Assembly (NCBI RefSeq): GCF_902153245.2
Contig: NZ_CABFWF030000012.1
Coordinates: 64,501 to 128,500 of the forward strand
DNA length: 64,000 bases
From: Pseudorhizobium endolithicum
Lineage (GTDB): Bacteria > Pseudomonadota > Alphaproteobacteria > Rhizobiales > Rhizobiaceae
Direction of reading: 5' to 3'
Positions 17,168 through 25,801 of the stretch are shown here, piece after piece (position 1 is the stretch's first letter; each line of letters starts with the position of its first letter). Under the pieces are notes generated by a model. It was not told the DNA's origin and did not search any database. It worked only from the letters and a program-made list of their open reading frames with translations. Made by a program: the position numbers and the translations under genes.

Positions 17168-17889
17168 CATTTCGCGCCGAGCCAGTCGTTGAGTTCGGCT
17201 TCCGCCCGTTCCAGCGCGCTGTAATTGATGAGCTTGCGCAGAAGCGCCACGGCCACGGCGCGGCTGCGCAGGTTGTAGCGGCCCTCCTCGCCGTCGTCGC
17301 CCACGCGCTGATAGACGTTGAGCTTCTCGTAGAGCTGCTGCAGGCGGTTCTGCACGCTGCGCAGCGACAGGTTGTGGCGCCTGGCGATCATCCGGTCCGT
17401 CAGCCCGAGCGCGATGTCGATCAGGATCTCGTACTCGACATCGGTAAAGCCATTGATGTGGCCGAGGCTTTTCTGCTGCATGCCACGCACTTCGCGGTCA
17501 ATGACGCATTGCGCCTCCATAAAGATGCTGCGCAGCGCCAGCCGCAACCGGTCGTCGGAGGCCGACTTGAGGACGTAGCCATAGGCCGCCCCTTCCGGCA
17601 CGATCCGCGAGACCCCTCGCACATAGGCTTCGTCCGCATAATTGGACCAGAACAGGATGCGGGTATCGGGCCGCTCCTTCCAGATCGTACGGGCAGCCTC
17701 GATGCCGTTGCGCTCCGGCATCTGCAGGTCCATGACGATATGGGCGGAGCGGTGCTGGCGGGCGAGGCTTTCGCCGACACGGCCGTTCTCGGCCTCCAGT
17801 ACGGTGTCACATTCCGGAAGCGCGGCGCGCACGGCATCGTGCAGGTAGGAGCGGTGCAGGGGGTCGTCTTCGACGATGAGGATTTCCAT
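17167..17889 (-). CDS. Response regulator, NarL/LuxR-like with DNA-binding C-terminus
   Basis: 240-aa transcriptional response regulator paired with the histidine kinase just upstream (8 bases apart, same strand). The receiver domain has the acidic pair E7-D8-D9, the phosphoacceptor D54 (HIVMDLQMPERNG) and K108 (YVLKSA). The C-terminal part (about 150-240) has a LuxR-type helix-turn-helix: FTDVEYEILIDIALGLTDR, then RHNLSLRSVQNRLQQLYEKL. The C-terminal tail is longer than in NarL. It probably regulates the divergent sugar ABC operon, but this is inferred from position. Confidence 0.88.
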   Translation of the reverse strand: MEILIVEDDPLHRSYLHDAVRAALPECDTVLEAENGRVGESLARQHRSAHIVMDLQMPERNGIEAARTIWKERPDTRILFWSNYADEAYVRGVSRIVPEGAAYGYVLKSASDDRLRLALRSIFMEAQCVIDREVRGMQQKSLGHINGFTDVEYEILIDIALGLTDRMIARRHNLSLRSVQNRLQQLYEKLNVYQRVGDDGEEGRYNLRSRAVAVALLRKLINYSALERAEAELNDWLGAK

Positions 17890-17897
17890 CGGTCTCT

Positions 17898-19133
17898 CTA
17901 TTGATCCTTGCGCCGGCCGGCGCGGCGAAGCGGCAGGGTGACTTTGACGCCGGTGCCGGGACCATCGGCACTGTTGCCGATCTCGAAGCGGGCGCCGATC
18001 AGCCGGGCGCGCGTGCGCATGTTGTCGATGCCATGACCGATCCGCTCGTGCGGATCGCCGATGCCGGTGCCGTCGTCGGTCACGGTGATGACGACCTCGC
18101 TGTAGCCACAGTGGAGCTGAACTTCGACCCGTGACGGCTGGGCGTGACGGATGGCATTGTTGACGGCCTCCTGAACGATGCGGAACAGCGCGATCGTGAC
18201 GGTCTGCTCCAGCGCATCGAGCTTGCCGTCGCCGTCATCGACCACCTGCCAGTCGATCGGCAGGCCGCTGTCTCGGACGGAGCGCTCAAGATGGTTCTCG
18301 ATGGCCTGAGCGACGCCGAACAGGTGCAGCACCGAAGGCTTGGCTTCCTCGATGATCTGCCGGAGGTCGTGCATGCAGTGCTGCAGGCTGCGGAACAGCG
18401 GTTCCAGCGCATCGCCAGGGACATCCGGCAGATGCGTCAGGCGCTCCATGCGCCGCGCGAGCCGCGTGAGATCGGCCAGCGTCTGGTCATGCAGGTCCAT
18501 GCCGATCCGCTGGCGTTCGGCCTCTAGCGCCTCCGTCAGCTTCAGCGCTCCGAGCCGCAAGCCTTCCTCGCGAGCGCGAGCTTCCGTCTCCACCACGGCA
18601 GACCTCTTCGCCTGTTCGGCTGCCCGCAAGGCAAAGAAATAGGGTGCCAGGAGATCCGCGATGGAGCGTGCGTTCTCCACGTCCTGCATCGTGTAAAAAT
18701 CCGGCTGGTGGCTCGAGCAGCTCAAAGCGCCGATGATGTCGCCCTGCACCCTGAGCGGGACGTGCAGGCGGCTGCGCAAGGAGAGCGCGATGATCGGGCT
18801 GGAGAAGGCGCCGTCGAAGTGGAAGCGGGGGTCGTCGCAGGCATTGCCTGAGAGCAGGTGGCCTACCTCCCCGGACAAGAGGCTGCGGATCGGGCTGCCG
18901 GTCAGGAGGGCCGGAGGCTGTTTGCTCCAAGCCGTTTCCAGGCCGCTTTCGTAGGCGATGTGGTACTTGCCATCGAGCATCTTGATACAGACGTCCAGAT
19001 GGTCGTGCGGGATGATGTGGCCGATCTCGACCGCGACCGCCTGGATGATGGAATTGAAATCGAGCTGGCCGGCGAGCAGGCGGGAGATGCCGAGGTAATG
19101 ATCGAAGAGCGGGCTTCGCGCGGTGTTGAGCAT
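17898..19133 (-). CDS. Soluble GAF-domain histidine kinase (HisKA_3)
   Basis: Cytosolic sensor kinase of 411 aa without membrane helices. A GAF domain occupies about residues 20-165. The HisKA_3 dimerisation domain carries the phospho-accepting H215 in RQRIGMDLHDQTLADLTR. The ATPase domain has the N-box VQEAVNNAIRHA and the G-box DDGTGIGDPHERIGHGIDNM. ATG 19133 is preferred because GGGAGG lies 8 bases upstream; a GTG at 19199 in frame lacks this support. As a NarL-type kinase it should phosphorylate the response regulator encoded 8 bases downstream. The GAF ligand is unknown; an intracellular small molecule such as a sugar phosphate or a redox signal is possible. Confidence 0.88.
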   Translation of the reverse strand: MLNTARSPLFDHYLGISRLLAGQLDFNSIIQAVAVEIGHIIPHDHLDVCIKMLDGKYHIAYESGLETAWSKQPPALLTGSPIRSLLSGEVGHLLSGNACDDPRFHFDGAFSSPIIALSLRSRLHVPLRVQGDIIGALSCSSHQPDFYTMQDVENARSIADLLAPYFFALRAAEQAKRSAVVETEARAREEGLRLGALKLTEALEAERQRIGMDLHDQTLADLTRLARRMERLTHLPDVPGDALEPLFRSLQHCMHDLRQIIEEAKPSVLHLFGVAQAIENHLERSVRDSGLPIDWQVVDDGDGKLDALEQTVTIALFRIVQEAVNNAIRHAQPSRVEVQLHCGYSEVVITVTDDGTGIGDPHERIGHGIDNMRTRARLIGARFEIGNSADGPGTGVKVTLPLRRAGRRKDQ

Positions 19134-19216
19134 GCGGACGTCCTCCCAGCCGTCGGCGGATCGGGTTGCCGTGGTGCTTCCCACCTGATTAAGCGCCACA
19201 GCTTGTCGCTTGTCTT

Positions 19217-19228
19217 GCGGGATCCCGC
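19217..19228. promoter_or_regulatory. Perfect palindrome in the kinase/ABC-transporter gap
   Basis: GCGGGATCCCGC is a perfect 12-bp palindrome in the 264-base gap between the kinase start (19133) and the binding-protein gene (19398). It is a candidate operator for the neighbouring response regulator; a chance palindrome cannot be excluded. Confidence 0.3.
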
Positions 19229-19340
19229 ATATTTTGCGCGCTGATCCGCATTTCTGTTGCTTGGATGCACCTTTGCAAGAGCAGGCATCTCCTTCATTCT
19301 TCTTTTACTGAGCGTGGGAACGCCAGTGCAACATCAATTC

Positions 19341-19376
19341 GCGGGCTCTTGAGGAGTAGCCCCGTGATGAGCCCGC
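19341..19376 (+). promoter_or_regulatory. Leader hairpin before the sugar-binding protein gene
   Basis: GCGGGCTC and GAGCCCGC, 8 bp, enclose a 20-base loop. The structure ends 21 bases before the ATG at 19398 and just before the GAGGGAGGAA ribosome-binding site. It may stabilise the leader or modulate initiation. Confidence 0.3.
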
Positions 19377-19397
19377 AGGGCAAGAGGGAGGAATACC

Positions 19398-20414
19398 ATG
19401 ACCATCAAGAAGATGCTTCTGGCATCCATCGCCATCGTATGCGTAGCCGCACCGTTGTCCGTCTCGGCCGAGACGGCGGATAAGAAGATCGCGCTTTCCA
19501 ACAACTATGCCGGCAATTCCTGGCGTCAGGCGATGCTCACCAGCTGGGACAAGATTACCAAGGAAGCCGTGAGCAACGGCGTCGTCGCTGCGGCCGATGC
19601 GTTCACCACGGCGGAGAACCAGGCGACCGAGCAGGCCGCGCAGATCCAGAACCTCATCCTGCAGGGCTATGATGCCATCGTCATCAACGCCGCATCCCCG
19701 ACCGCGCTGAACGGCGCGGTGAAGGAGGCCTGTGATGCGGGCATGGTCGTCGTGTCATTCGACGGCATCGTCACCGAGCCCTGCGCCTGGCGCATCGCCG
19801 TCGACTTCAAGGCGATGGGCGAGAGCCAGATCGAATACCTCGCTAAGAAGATGCCGGAAGGTGGCAATCTTCTCGAGGTTCGCGGACTTGCAGGCGTCTC
19901 GGTGGATGATGAAATCCATGCTGGCATTCAGGCAGGTGTCGAAAAGAACCCGCAGTTCAAGATCGTCGGATCCGTAAACGGTGACTGGGCCCAGGACGTG
20001 GCGCAGCGCGCGGTTGCCGGCATCCTGCCAAGCCTGCCCGAAATCAAGGCCGTCGTGACTCAGGGTGGTGACGGCTACGGCGCAGCTCAGGCCTTTGCCG
20101 CCGCAAATCGGCCGATCCCGACCATCGTGATGGGCAACCGCGAGGACGAGCTTCTGTGGTGGAAGCAGCAGAAGGATGCCAACGGCTACGAGACCATGTC
20201 GGTGTCGATCGCGCCGGGCGTCTCGACGCTCGCTTTCTGGGTCGCTCAGCAGATCCTCGACGGCAAAGATGTGAAGAAGGACCTCGTTGTGCCCTTCCTT
20301 CGGATCGACCAGGACAACCTCGAAGCCAATCTCGAAAAGACCGAGAAGGGTGGCGTCGCAAACGTCGAATATTCGCTCGAGGATGCCCAGAAGGTCATCG
20401 GCGCGGCCATGTAA
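19398..20414 (+). CDS. Sugar ABC transporter periplasmic binding protein (ribose type)
   Basis: Peripla_BP_4 family binding protein, 338 aa, first gene of an importer operon. The signal peptide (MTIKKMLLASIAIVCVAAP, cleavage after VSA near residue 24) precedes KKIALSNNYAGNSWRQAML. The NLILQGYDAIVINAASPTAL motif and the VVSFDGIV segment are typical of ribose/galactose-type proteins. GAGGGAGGAA precedes the ATG. The divergent two-component system is the likely regulator, since no LacI or ROK gene is adjacent. The ligand is not determinable; the SMP-30 lactonase at the operon end hints at a sugar that is oxidised to a lactone. Confidence 0.9.
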   Translation: MTIKKMLLASIAIVCVAAPLSVSAETADKKIALSNNYAGNSWRQAMLTSWDKITKEAVSNGVVAAADAFTTAENQATEQAAQIQNLILQGYDAIVINAASPTALNGAVKEACDAGMVVVSFDGIVTEPCAWRIAVDFKAMGESQIEYLAKKMPEGGNLLEVRGLAGVSVDDEIHAGIQAGVEKNPQFKIVGSVNGDWAQDVAQRAVAGILPSLPEIKAVVTQGGDGYGAAQAFAAANRPIPTIVMGNREDELLWWKQQKDANGYETMSVSIAPGVSTLAFWVAQQILDGKDVKKDLVVPFLRIDQDNLEANLEKTEKGGVANVEYSLEDAQKVIGAAM

Positions 20415-20439
20415 GGAGCAAAGCTCCTCCTCCCGAGCT

Positions 20440-20470
20440 CCGGATGCGGTTCATGCCGAGCCGCGTCCGG
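20440..20470 (+). promoter_or_regulatory. Intercistronic hairpin after the sugar-binding protein gene
   Basis: CCGGATGCGG pairs with CCGCGTCCGG (10 bp, one G-U) around an 11-base loop in the 96-base gap between binding-protein and ATPase genes. A smaller stem GGAGC/GCTCC (20415-20427) directly follows the stop codon. No T-run follows either. Confidence 0.5.
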
Positions 20471-20510
20471 TGCTTCCTGTCACAGAACCGCAAGGCAAGA
20501 CAGCGTCTCC

Positions 20511-21974
20511 ATGAATGAAGCAGTGATGAGAGAAGAGGTGGTGGCCGCCCGCGGCATCAAGGTCGCCTTTGGAGCGGTCAAGGCGCTCGACGGCGCCGAT
20601 CTGGTGCTCCGGGCAGGCGAATGTGTCGGCCTTGTCGGCCACAACGGCGCCGGCAAGTCGACCATCGTCAACGTCATCAATGGCGGCCTCAGCCCGCAGG
20701 AAGGCACTGTCAGCTATGGAGGTGCGGCTGGGTATCATGGCATTGCCGCCGCGCGCGCCAGCGGCGTCCGCTGCGTCTTCCAGGAACTTTCGCTTTGCCC
20801 GAACCTGACGGTGACGGAGAACGTGCGCGTCATGCACGGCGACCTCAAGGGCTTCGGCTGGCGACGCAGGGGCCTGTCGTTGGTCTCTGGGCAACTCGAC
20901 GAGATATTCCCCGGCCACCGCATCGACTGCGACAGCACCGTGGAAGACCTTTCCATCGCCGAGCGCCAGATGGTGGAGATCGCCATCAGCTTCGCGGCGT
21001 GTACCGAGCGACCGAGGCTGGTCATCCTCGACGAGCCGACCTCCTCGCTCGATGCGGGGCTGGCGGCGCAGTTGATGACCTATGTCCGGCGCTTCGTGGC
21101 GGCGGGCGGATCGGTACTTCTCATCTCGCATATCCTCGGGGAAATCCTTTCCACCTGCGACCGGATCGTCGTGATGAAAGACGGCAAGGTGGTCGCAGAC
21201 AGGCCGGCAACCGACTTCGATACCCGCCGCTTGGTCGAGACCATGGGCAGCGTGGTGCGCGAACACGGCTTTCAGCGGACGGCGAAGGAGAAGGCCCGCG
21301 AGCCGATCCTGTCCATGGAGGCGCGACATGGCTCGCAGCTCGGGCTTCAAGCCTTCAGCGGCGAGATCATCGGCCTCGCCGGGCTTGGCGGTCACGGGCA
21401 GACGGAAGCCCTGCTCGATCTCTATTTGTCCGCCAACAGCAACTGGTGGCCGGCGCGCGAGCCCAAGATGGCCTTCGTTGCCGGAGACCGTGCCCTGAAC
21501 GGAACGTTCTCGTTGTGGAGCATCCGCAGGAACCTCAGCATCTCTTCGCTCAAGGCTCTGTCTTCACGCTCCATGGTCGATCCGGCGCTTGAAGATGGCC
21601 TCAGCGACACCTGGAAGAAGCGGATCGAGATCCGCACCCCGGACATGCACAATCCCATTTTATCACTTTCGGGCGGGAACCAGCAGAAGGTACTGTTTGC
21701 CCGCGCCCTCGCGACGACTGCACGGATTGTGTTGATGGACGATCCGATGCGTGGCGTCGACGTGGGGACCAAACAGGAAGTCTACGAGATCCTGCGGGCG
21801 GAGGCGGCGGCAGGCCGCACGTTCATCTGGTACTCGACCGAGATGGACGAAATCCGGCTTTGCGATCGGGTCTATGTCTTCCGTGACGGTGCGATCGCGG
21901 CCGAACTGGTCGGAGACCAGATTACTGAAGCCAATGTTCTGGCGGCGTCGTTCGCCGGAGGGGAGGCGGCATGA
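20511..21974 (+). CDS. Sugar ABC transporter ATP-binding protein, two-domain (RbsA/MglA type)
   Basis: Energises the importer; 487 aa with two fused nucleotide-binding domains. The first has Walker A GHNGAGKST, an unusual signature region (VEDLSIAERQMVEIA) and Walker B LVILDEPTSSLD. The second, from about residue 265, lacks a Walker A lysine (GLGGHGQTEALL) as usual in this family but keeps LSGGNQQKVLFARAL and VLMDDPMRGVD. The start at 20511 (MNEAVMREE) has no clear Shine-Dalgarno; ATG 20526 is an alternative. It overlaps the next permease gene by four bases. Confidence 0.92.
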   Translation: MNEAVMREEVVAARGIKVAFGAVKALDGADLVLRAGECVGLVGHNGAGKSTIVNVINGGLSPQEGTVSYGGAAGYHGIAAARASGVRCVFQELSLCPNLTVTENVRVMHGDLKGFGWRRRGLSLVSGQLDEIFPGHRIDCDSTVEDLSIAERQMVEIAISFAACTERPRLVILDEPTSSLDAGLAAQLMTYVRRFVAAGGSVLLISHILGEILSTCDRIVVMKDGKVVADRPATDFDTRRLVETMGSVVREHGFQRTAKEKAREPILSMEARHGSQLGLQAFSGEIIGLAGLGGHGQTEALLDLYLSANSNWWPAREPKMAFVAGDRALNGTFSLWSIRRNLSISSLKALSSRSMVDPALEDGLSDTWKKRIEIRTPDMHNPILSLSGGNQQKVLFARALATTARIVLMDDPMRGVDVGTKQEVYEILRAEAAAGRTFIWYSTEMDEIRLCDRVYVFRDGAIAAELVGDQITEANVLAASFAGGEAA

Positions 21975-22912
21975 GACTGTCATCCGGCACCATCCGCATG
22001 ATCATCCCGGCTGCATCGCTCGCTGTGCTGCTGGTTGCCGTCTTCTATATGCAGCCGCGGGCGATGAGCTATACCGGCCTCAACCTGCTCTTCAACCTCG
22101 CGGTGCCGATCGCGCTCGCCACGATCGCCCAGATGCTCATCATGGCGGTCAACGACCTCGACCTTTCGATGGGTACCTTCGTCAGCTTCACGGCCTGCGT
22201 CACGGCGACCTTCCTGCAGTCGTCACCGGCGCTCGGCGTGCTCATCCTGCTTGGAGCTGTCGCGGCCTATGCCCTCATGGGGATCGTCATCTACGTGCGG
22301 CAGCTTCCCTCCATCGTGGTCACGCTCGGCATGAGCTTCGTCTGGGGAGGTCTCGCGGTGCTGATGCTGCCATCGCCGGGCGGAGAGGCGCCGGGCTGGG
22401 CACGGTGGCTGATGACCTCCAAGCCTCCTTATGTGCCCATGGCGATTGTCGCCAGCATCGTCATTGCGGTTCTAACCCACCTGCTCGTCATGCGCTCCTC
22501 GTTCGGCGTGCTGATCCGCGGCGTCGGCGGCAATGCGCGGTCGGTGGAGCGGGCGGGTTGGTCCGTGGTGGGCGTCCGCGCCGCCGCTTACGGCCTTGCG
22601 GGCTTCTTCGGCGTCTTGTCCGGCATTGCCCTCGTCGGCCTGACGACCGCGGCAGATGCCAACATCGCGCTTCGCTACACGCTGCTGTCGATCGCCGGTG
22701 TCATTCTCGGCGGGGGCGAATTCGTCGGCGGACGCATCTCTCCGATCGGCGCGGTGATCGGCGCATTGACGCTGACACTCGCCGGCTCCTTCCTGTCCTT
22801 CATGCGCATCTCGCCGGACTGGCAGATCGGCGCCCAGGGCGCGATCCTGATCGTCGTGCTGGCGCTCCGCCTGCTCCTGAACCGGCTGGAAAAGCGGGAG
22901 AACAACCGATGA
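21971..22912 (+). CDS. Sugar ABC transporter permease 1 (RbsC type)
   Basis: Inner-membrane channel subunit of 313 aa with about eight to ten helices. The MLIMAVNDLDLSMGTFVSFT segment and the RGVGGNARSVERAGW coupling loop are typical of BPD_transp_2 permeases. It overlaps the ATPase gene and the second permease gene by four bases each (ATGA), so the three proteins are made in a coupled way. Together with the next gene it forms a heterodimeric pore. Confidence 0.92.
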   Translation: MRLSSGTIRMIIPAASLAVLLVAVFYMQPRAMSYTGLNLLFNLAVPIALATIAQMLIMAVNDLDLSMGTFVSFTACVTATFLQSSPALGVLILLGAVAAYALMGIVIYVRQLPSIVVTLGMSFVWGGLAVLMLPSPGGEAPGWARWLMTSKPPYVPMAIVASIVIAVLTHLLVMRSSFGVLIRGVGGNARSVERAGWSVVGVRAAAYGLAGFFGVLSGIALVGLTTAADANIALRYTLLSIAGVILGGGEFVGGRISPIGAVIGALTLTLAGSFLSFMRISPDWQIGAQGAILIVVLALRLLLNRLEKRENNR

Positions 22913-23856
22913 CAGCGACCCGTGCATTGTTCGGCAAGGCCTGGATCTGGTCTTTCGCTGCGACCGCCCTCGTGTGGATCGTCACCGTGCTCTTTACCGG
23001 CGGGGCGAGTTCTGTCGGTCTGTCGCAGGCGGCGCTGACGTTTGCCGCCTTCTCCGTCATCGTCGGCATCGGCCAGATGTTCGTCATCACGCTCGGACCC
23101 GGCAACATCGATCTTTCGGTGCCGGCCAACATGACGCTGTCCGGCACCCTCGCGCTCAAGCTGATGGACGTGCAGGACGGGATGATCCTCGCCGGTCTTC
23201 TCGTCTCGATCCTGATCGGGATCGCGATCGGCGTCTGCAATTTCGCGTTGATCAAGCTGCTGCGCATCCCGCCGATCATCGCGACGCTGTCGATGAGCTT
23301 CATCGTGCAGTCGACAGCGATCTGGGCGAACCGCGGCCTGCGCATCAAGCCGCCGGAAACCCTGGCGAGCTTCAGTACCGCCTATACCTTCGGCATCCCG
23401 AACGTGGCGCTTGTGGCTCTCCTCCTGTCGTTCGTCGCCTGGGTGCTCCTGGAAAAGACGATCTATGGTCGCTGGATCGCTGCGATCGGCCAGAGTCCCT
23501 TCGCTGCCCGGATGGCTGGTATCCCCGTCGACGGCACCCGTTTCGTCACCTATGTGCTCTGCGCCGTGCTGGCTGCGATCTGCGGTTACCTGCTCGCAAG
23601 CTTTTCCGGCGGGGCGGCACTCAACATGGGCGCCGAATACCTGCTGATGTCGATCGCCGTCGTCGTGATCGGTGGTACGGCGGTGGCCGGCGGCAACTCC
23701 AATGTTCCGGGGATCTGGGGTGCATCGCTCTTCATGTTCCTGGTGGTGTCTATGCTGAACACCTACGGCTTCGGCGCGGGCATCCGCCTCATCCTCACCG
23801 GTTTTATCATCATCGCAGTCATCCTGGCCGCCGGCGGAAAGCAGGCGACCCGTTGA
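22909..23856 (+). CDS. Sugar ABC transporter permease 2 (RbsC type)
   Basis: Second inner-membrane channel subunit, 315 aa. The start at 22909 (MTATRALFGKAWIW) overlaps the upstream stop as ATGA. Segments FVITLGPGNIDLSVPANMTL and AIGQSPFAARMAGIPVDGTRF (shown in part) mark the coupling region of RbsC-like permeases. It is the last transporter gene before the lactonase. Paired unequal permeases are common in rhizobial importers of this class. Confidence 0.91.
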   Translation: MTATRALFGKAWIWSFAATALVWIVTVLFTGGASSVGLSQAALTFAAFSVIVGIGQMFVITLGPGNIDLSVPANMTLSGTLALKLMDVQDGMILAGLLVSILIGIAIGVCNFALIKLLRIPPIIATLSMSFIVQSTAIWANRGLRIKPPETLASFSTAYTFGIPNVALVALLLSFVAWVLLEKTIYGRWIAAIGQSPFAARMAGIPVDGTRFVTYVLCAVLAAICGYLLASFSGGAALNMGAEYLLMSIAVVVIGGTAVAGGNSNVPGIWGASLFMFLVVSMLNTYGFGAGIRLILTGFIIIAVILAAGGKQATR

Positions 23857-23891
23857 CCACCTTCCCTCATCCCTCGAACGGGACAGTATCC

Positions 23892-24800
23892 ATGCCGCAG
23901 ACGAACTCCATCTACGAAATCCATGACGAACGGTTCCGACGGCTGACGGTCGCAAGTTCGGCCCTCGAGGAGCTTTATTCCGGCTGCCGCTGGGCCGAGG
24001 GCCCGGTATGGTTCGCCGATACGCAATGCCTGATATTCAGCGATATTCCAAACGAGCGCATGCTGCGCTGGGTGCCGGGAGGCGGCGTCTCGGTCTTTCG
24101 CGCTCCCTCCAACTTCGTTAACGGCAATACCCGAGACCGGCAGGGACGGCTCCTTTCCTGCGAGCATGGCGGGCGGCGTGTGGTCCGCACGGAGTTGGAC
24201 GGCTCGTTGACGGTATTGGCGGACAGGTATCGGGGAAAGCGCCTGAACTCCCCGAACGACGTCGTGGTCCGCTCCGACGACAGCATATGGTTCACCGATC
24301 CCACCTACGGGATTATGTCCGATTACGAAGGCTACAAGGCGGAACCCGAGCAGGAAACCCGCAACGTCTACCGCCTGGATCCCAGGACGGGCGAACTGGA
24401 GGCGGTGGTCACCGATTTCGGGCAGCCAAACGGCCTGGCCTTTTCTCCCGATGAGACAAAGCTTTACGTCGCCGATTCTGCATCCAGCCACGACGTCAGG
24501 GCGCCGCGCCATATCCGCGTCTTCGACGTGATCGACGGGCGCCGGCTGGCCAACGGCCGCGTCTTCTGCGATGTGGACAATGGCCTGCCGGACGGCTTCC
24601 GTGTTGACGTGGAGGGCAATGTCTGGACCAGCGCCGGCGACGGCGTGCACTGCTTCTCCCCCGAAGGAAAGCTTCTCGGGAAGATCAGGGTGCCGCAGGT
24701 GGTCGCGAACGTCGCCTTCGGGGGCGCGCGCCGCAACTGCCTGTTCATCACGGCGACCCACAGCCTCTACGCGGTCTATCTGGCCGTCAACGGCATCTGA
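23892..24800 (+). CDS. SMP-30/gluconolactonase family lactonase
   Basis: Six-bladed beta-propeller hydrolase (302 aa) that opens sugar lactones such as gluconolactone or related aldonolactones. The metal-ligand positions can be read: E in CRWAEGPVWF, N in LNSPNDVVV, N in QPNGLAFSPDE and D in LPDGFRVDVEGNVW. It lies 35 bases after the second permease gene on the same strand, so its substrate is probably derived from the imported sugar. ATG 23892 is used; a TTG at 23853 overlapping the permease stop is in frame and possible. Its 3' end overlaps the convergent DUF982 gene by 25 bases. Confidence 0.88.
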   Translation: MPQTNSIYEIHDERFRRLTVASSALEELYSGCRWAEGPVWFADTQCLIFSDIPNERMLRWVPGGGVSVFRAPSNFVNGNTRDRQGRLLSCEHGGRRVVRTELDGSLTVLADRYRGKRLNSPNDVVVRSDDSIWFTDPTYGIMSDYEGYKAEPEQETRNVYRLDPRTGELEAVVTDFGQPNGLAFSPDETKLYVADSASSHDVRAPRHIRVFDVIDGRRLANGRVFCDVDNGLPDGFRVDVEGNVWTSAGDGVHCFSPEGKLLGKIRVPQVVANVAFGGARRNCLFITATHSLYAVYLAVNGI

Positions 24801-25066
24801 GAGGGAGCCTCATCCAGCATCTTTGCCTCGATGCAGGCGTGCAGGAAGGCTTCGCGGGCTGCCTCTGTCAGTCCAGGGTGCTCGACGGCTTCAGCGCAGA
24901 GCACCTTCGCCTGGCGGTAGTGGTCGCCATCGACCGCCGGCCAGCGGTAGTGGAGATAGCTGAGCGCTTCGTGCGGAGTTCTGATGGTTTCCGGAAATCC
25001 GTAGCCGATGCGGACACGCACGGGAGTAAGCCAGCGAACGTCGCTGGTCCTGATCATCATGTTCAT
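24776..25066 (-). CDS. DUF982 protein
   Basis: 96-aa protein of the DUF982 family, which is abundant in Rhizobiaceae and has no known function. The family pattern is visible: W at the start of WLTPVRVRIGYG, EALSYLHYRWP, then YRQAKVLCAEAV and AREAFLHACIEA. AGGG lies 8 bases before ATG 25066. It is a single gene converging on the lactonase with a 25-base 3' overlap. DUF982 proteins usually occur as many paralogues per genome; this one gives no clue to function. Confidence 0.8.
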   Translation of the reverse strand: MNMMIRTSDVRWLTPVRVRIGYGFPETIRTPHEALSYLHYRWPAVDGDHYRQAKVLCAEAVEHPGLTEAAREAFLHACIEAKMLDEAPSQMPLTAR

Positions 25067-25186
25067 TGCAGTACCCTGAGTTCGGGCGAATGAACGTGGA
25101 GGACGGGAAAAAGTTGCATGCTGCCGGGAAAATTCAAAAGTGTCCGGGTCCGGCGCCGAGGCGCCGGATCCGGTCGGTCCTTGCGC

Positions 25187-25666
25187 TTACAGGCTGACCT
25201 TTTCGTTCTCGCCCATGTCCGGCTTGGCGCTGGAAACGGCGGCGGCAGCCATCTTGATATAGCTCATCACGGTGCCGGGACTATCCCAGTATTCGGCGAA
25301 GGACGGCGTGATCTTGAGGACGCGGATGGAAGGGTCTTCCGCACTTTCCCACCAGGCCTTGGCAGGCGTAGACCATATCTCGCGGATCAACTCGCGATCG
25401 TTGGAAATCTCCGCGGAGCCGGAGACGGAGACGTATTTCTGTCCCTTGGTGTCGGCGAACGCGAGGCAGACATTGGGCCAGCGGGCAACTTCATCGTCCT
25501 TGTGGCTGGCGAGGTCGGTGAGGAAGTAGATGGCGTTGTCATTCTTCTTCGTGTAGGCCGACATGGGACGCGAGCGGATGTCCCGGCCATCCTGGGTTGC
25601 CAGCATGCAGAAGCCGATCCGGTCGATGAGTTCCCACACCTTCGCAATGTCGTCGTGATTGGACAT
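25187..25666 (-). CDS. Pyridoxamine 5'-phosphate oxidase-like FMN-binding split-barrel protein
   Basis: 159-aa general-stress-protein-26-like member of the PNPOx superfamily. Segments IGFCMLATQDGRDIRSRPMS and IYFLTDLASHKDDEV are typical of the FMN-binding split barrel, followed by YVSVSGSAEI. ATG 25666 (MSNHDDIAK) has AAGGAG 9 bases upstream; the open sequence further upstream is not supported. Such proteins are often stress-induced; activity is not established. It is monocistronic and divergent from the GGDEF-EAL gene. Confidence 0.85.
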   Translation of the reverse strand: MSNHDDIAKVWELIDRIGFCMLATQDGRDIRSRPMSAYTKKNDNAIYFLTDLASHKDDEVARWPNVCLAFADTKGQKYVSVSGSAEISNDRELIREIWSTPAKAWWESAEDPSIRVLKITPSFAEYWDSPGTVMSYIKMAAAAVSSAKPDMGENEKVSL

Positions 25667-25801
25667 GGAATGATCTCCTTTGATTGAGATCAGGAGAAAC
25701 CCCCGGCGTGGCGACCGGTTCCCCTTCATCCCATACAACTCCCCCGTGAACGTCTCGTTCAGCAATTGCTGATACCGTTACTGGAGGGTGGAGTGTGCGG
25801 T

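Noticed and set aside
22675-23955. Long open frame on the minus strand (about 426 codons) opposite the permease genes
   Set aside because: Its translation is rich in Arg, Asp and His with no family signature, and the plus strand carries a clear RbsC-type permease. It is a mirror frame of GC-rich coding DNA.
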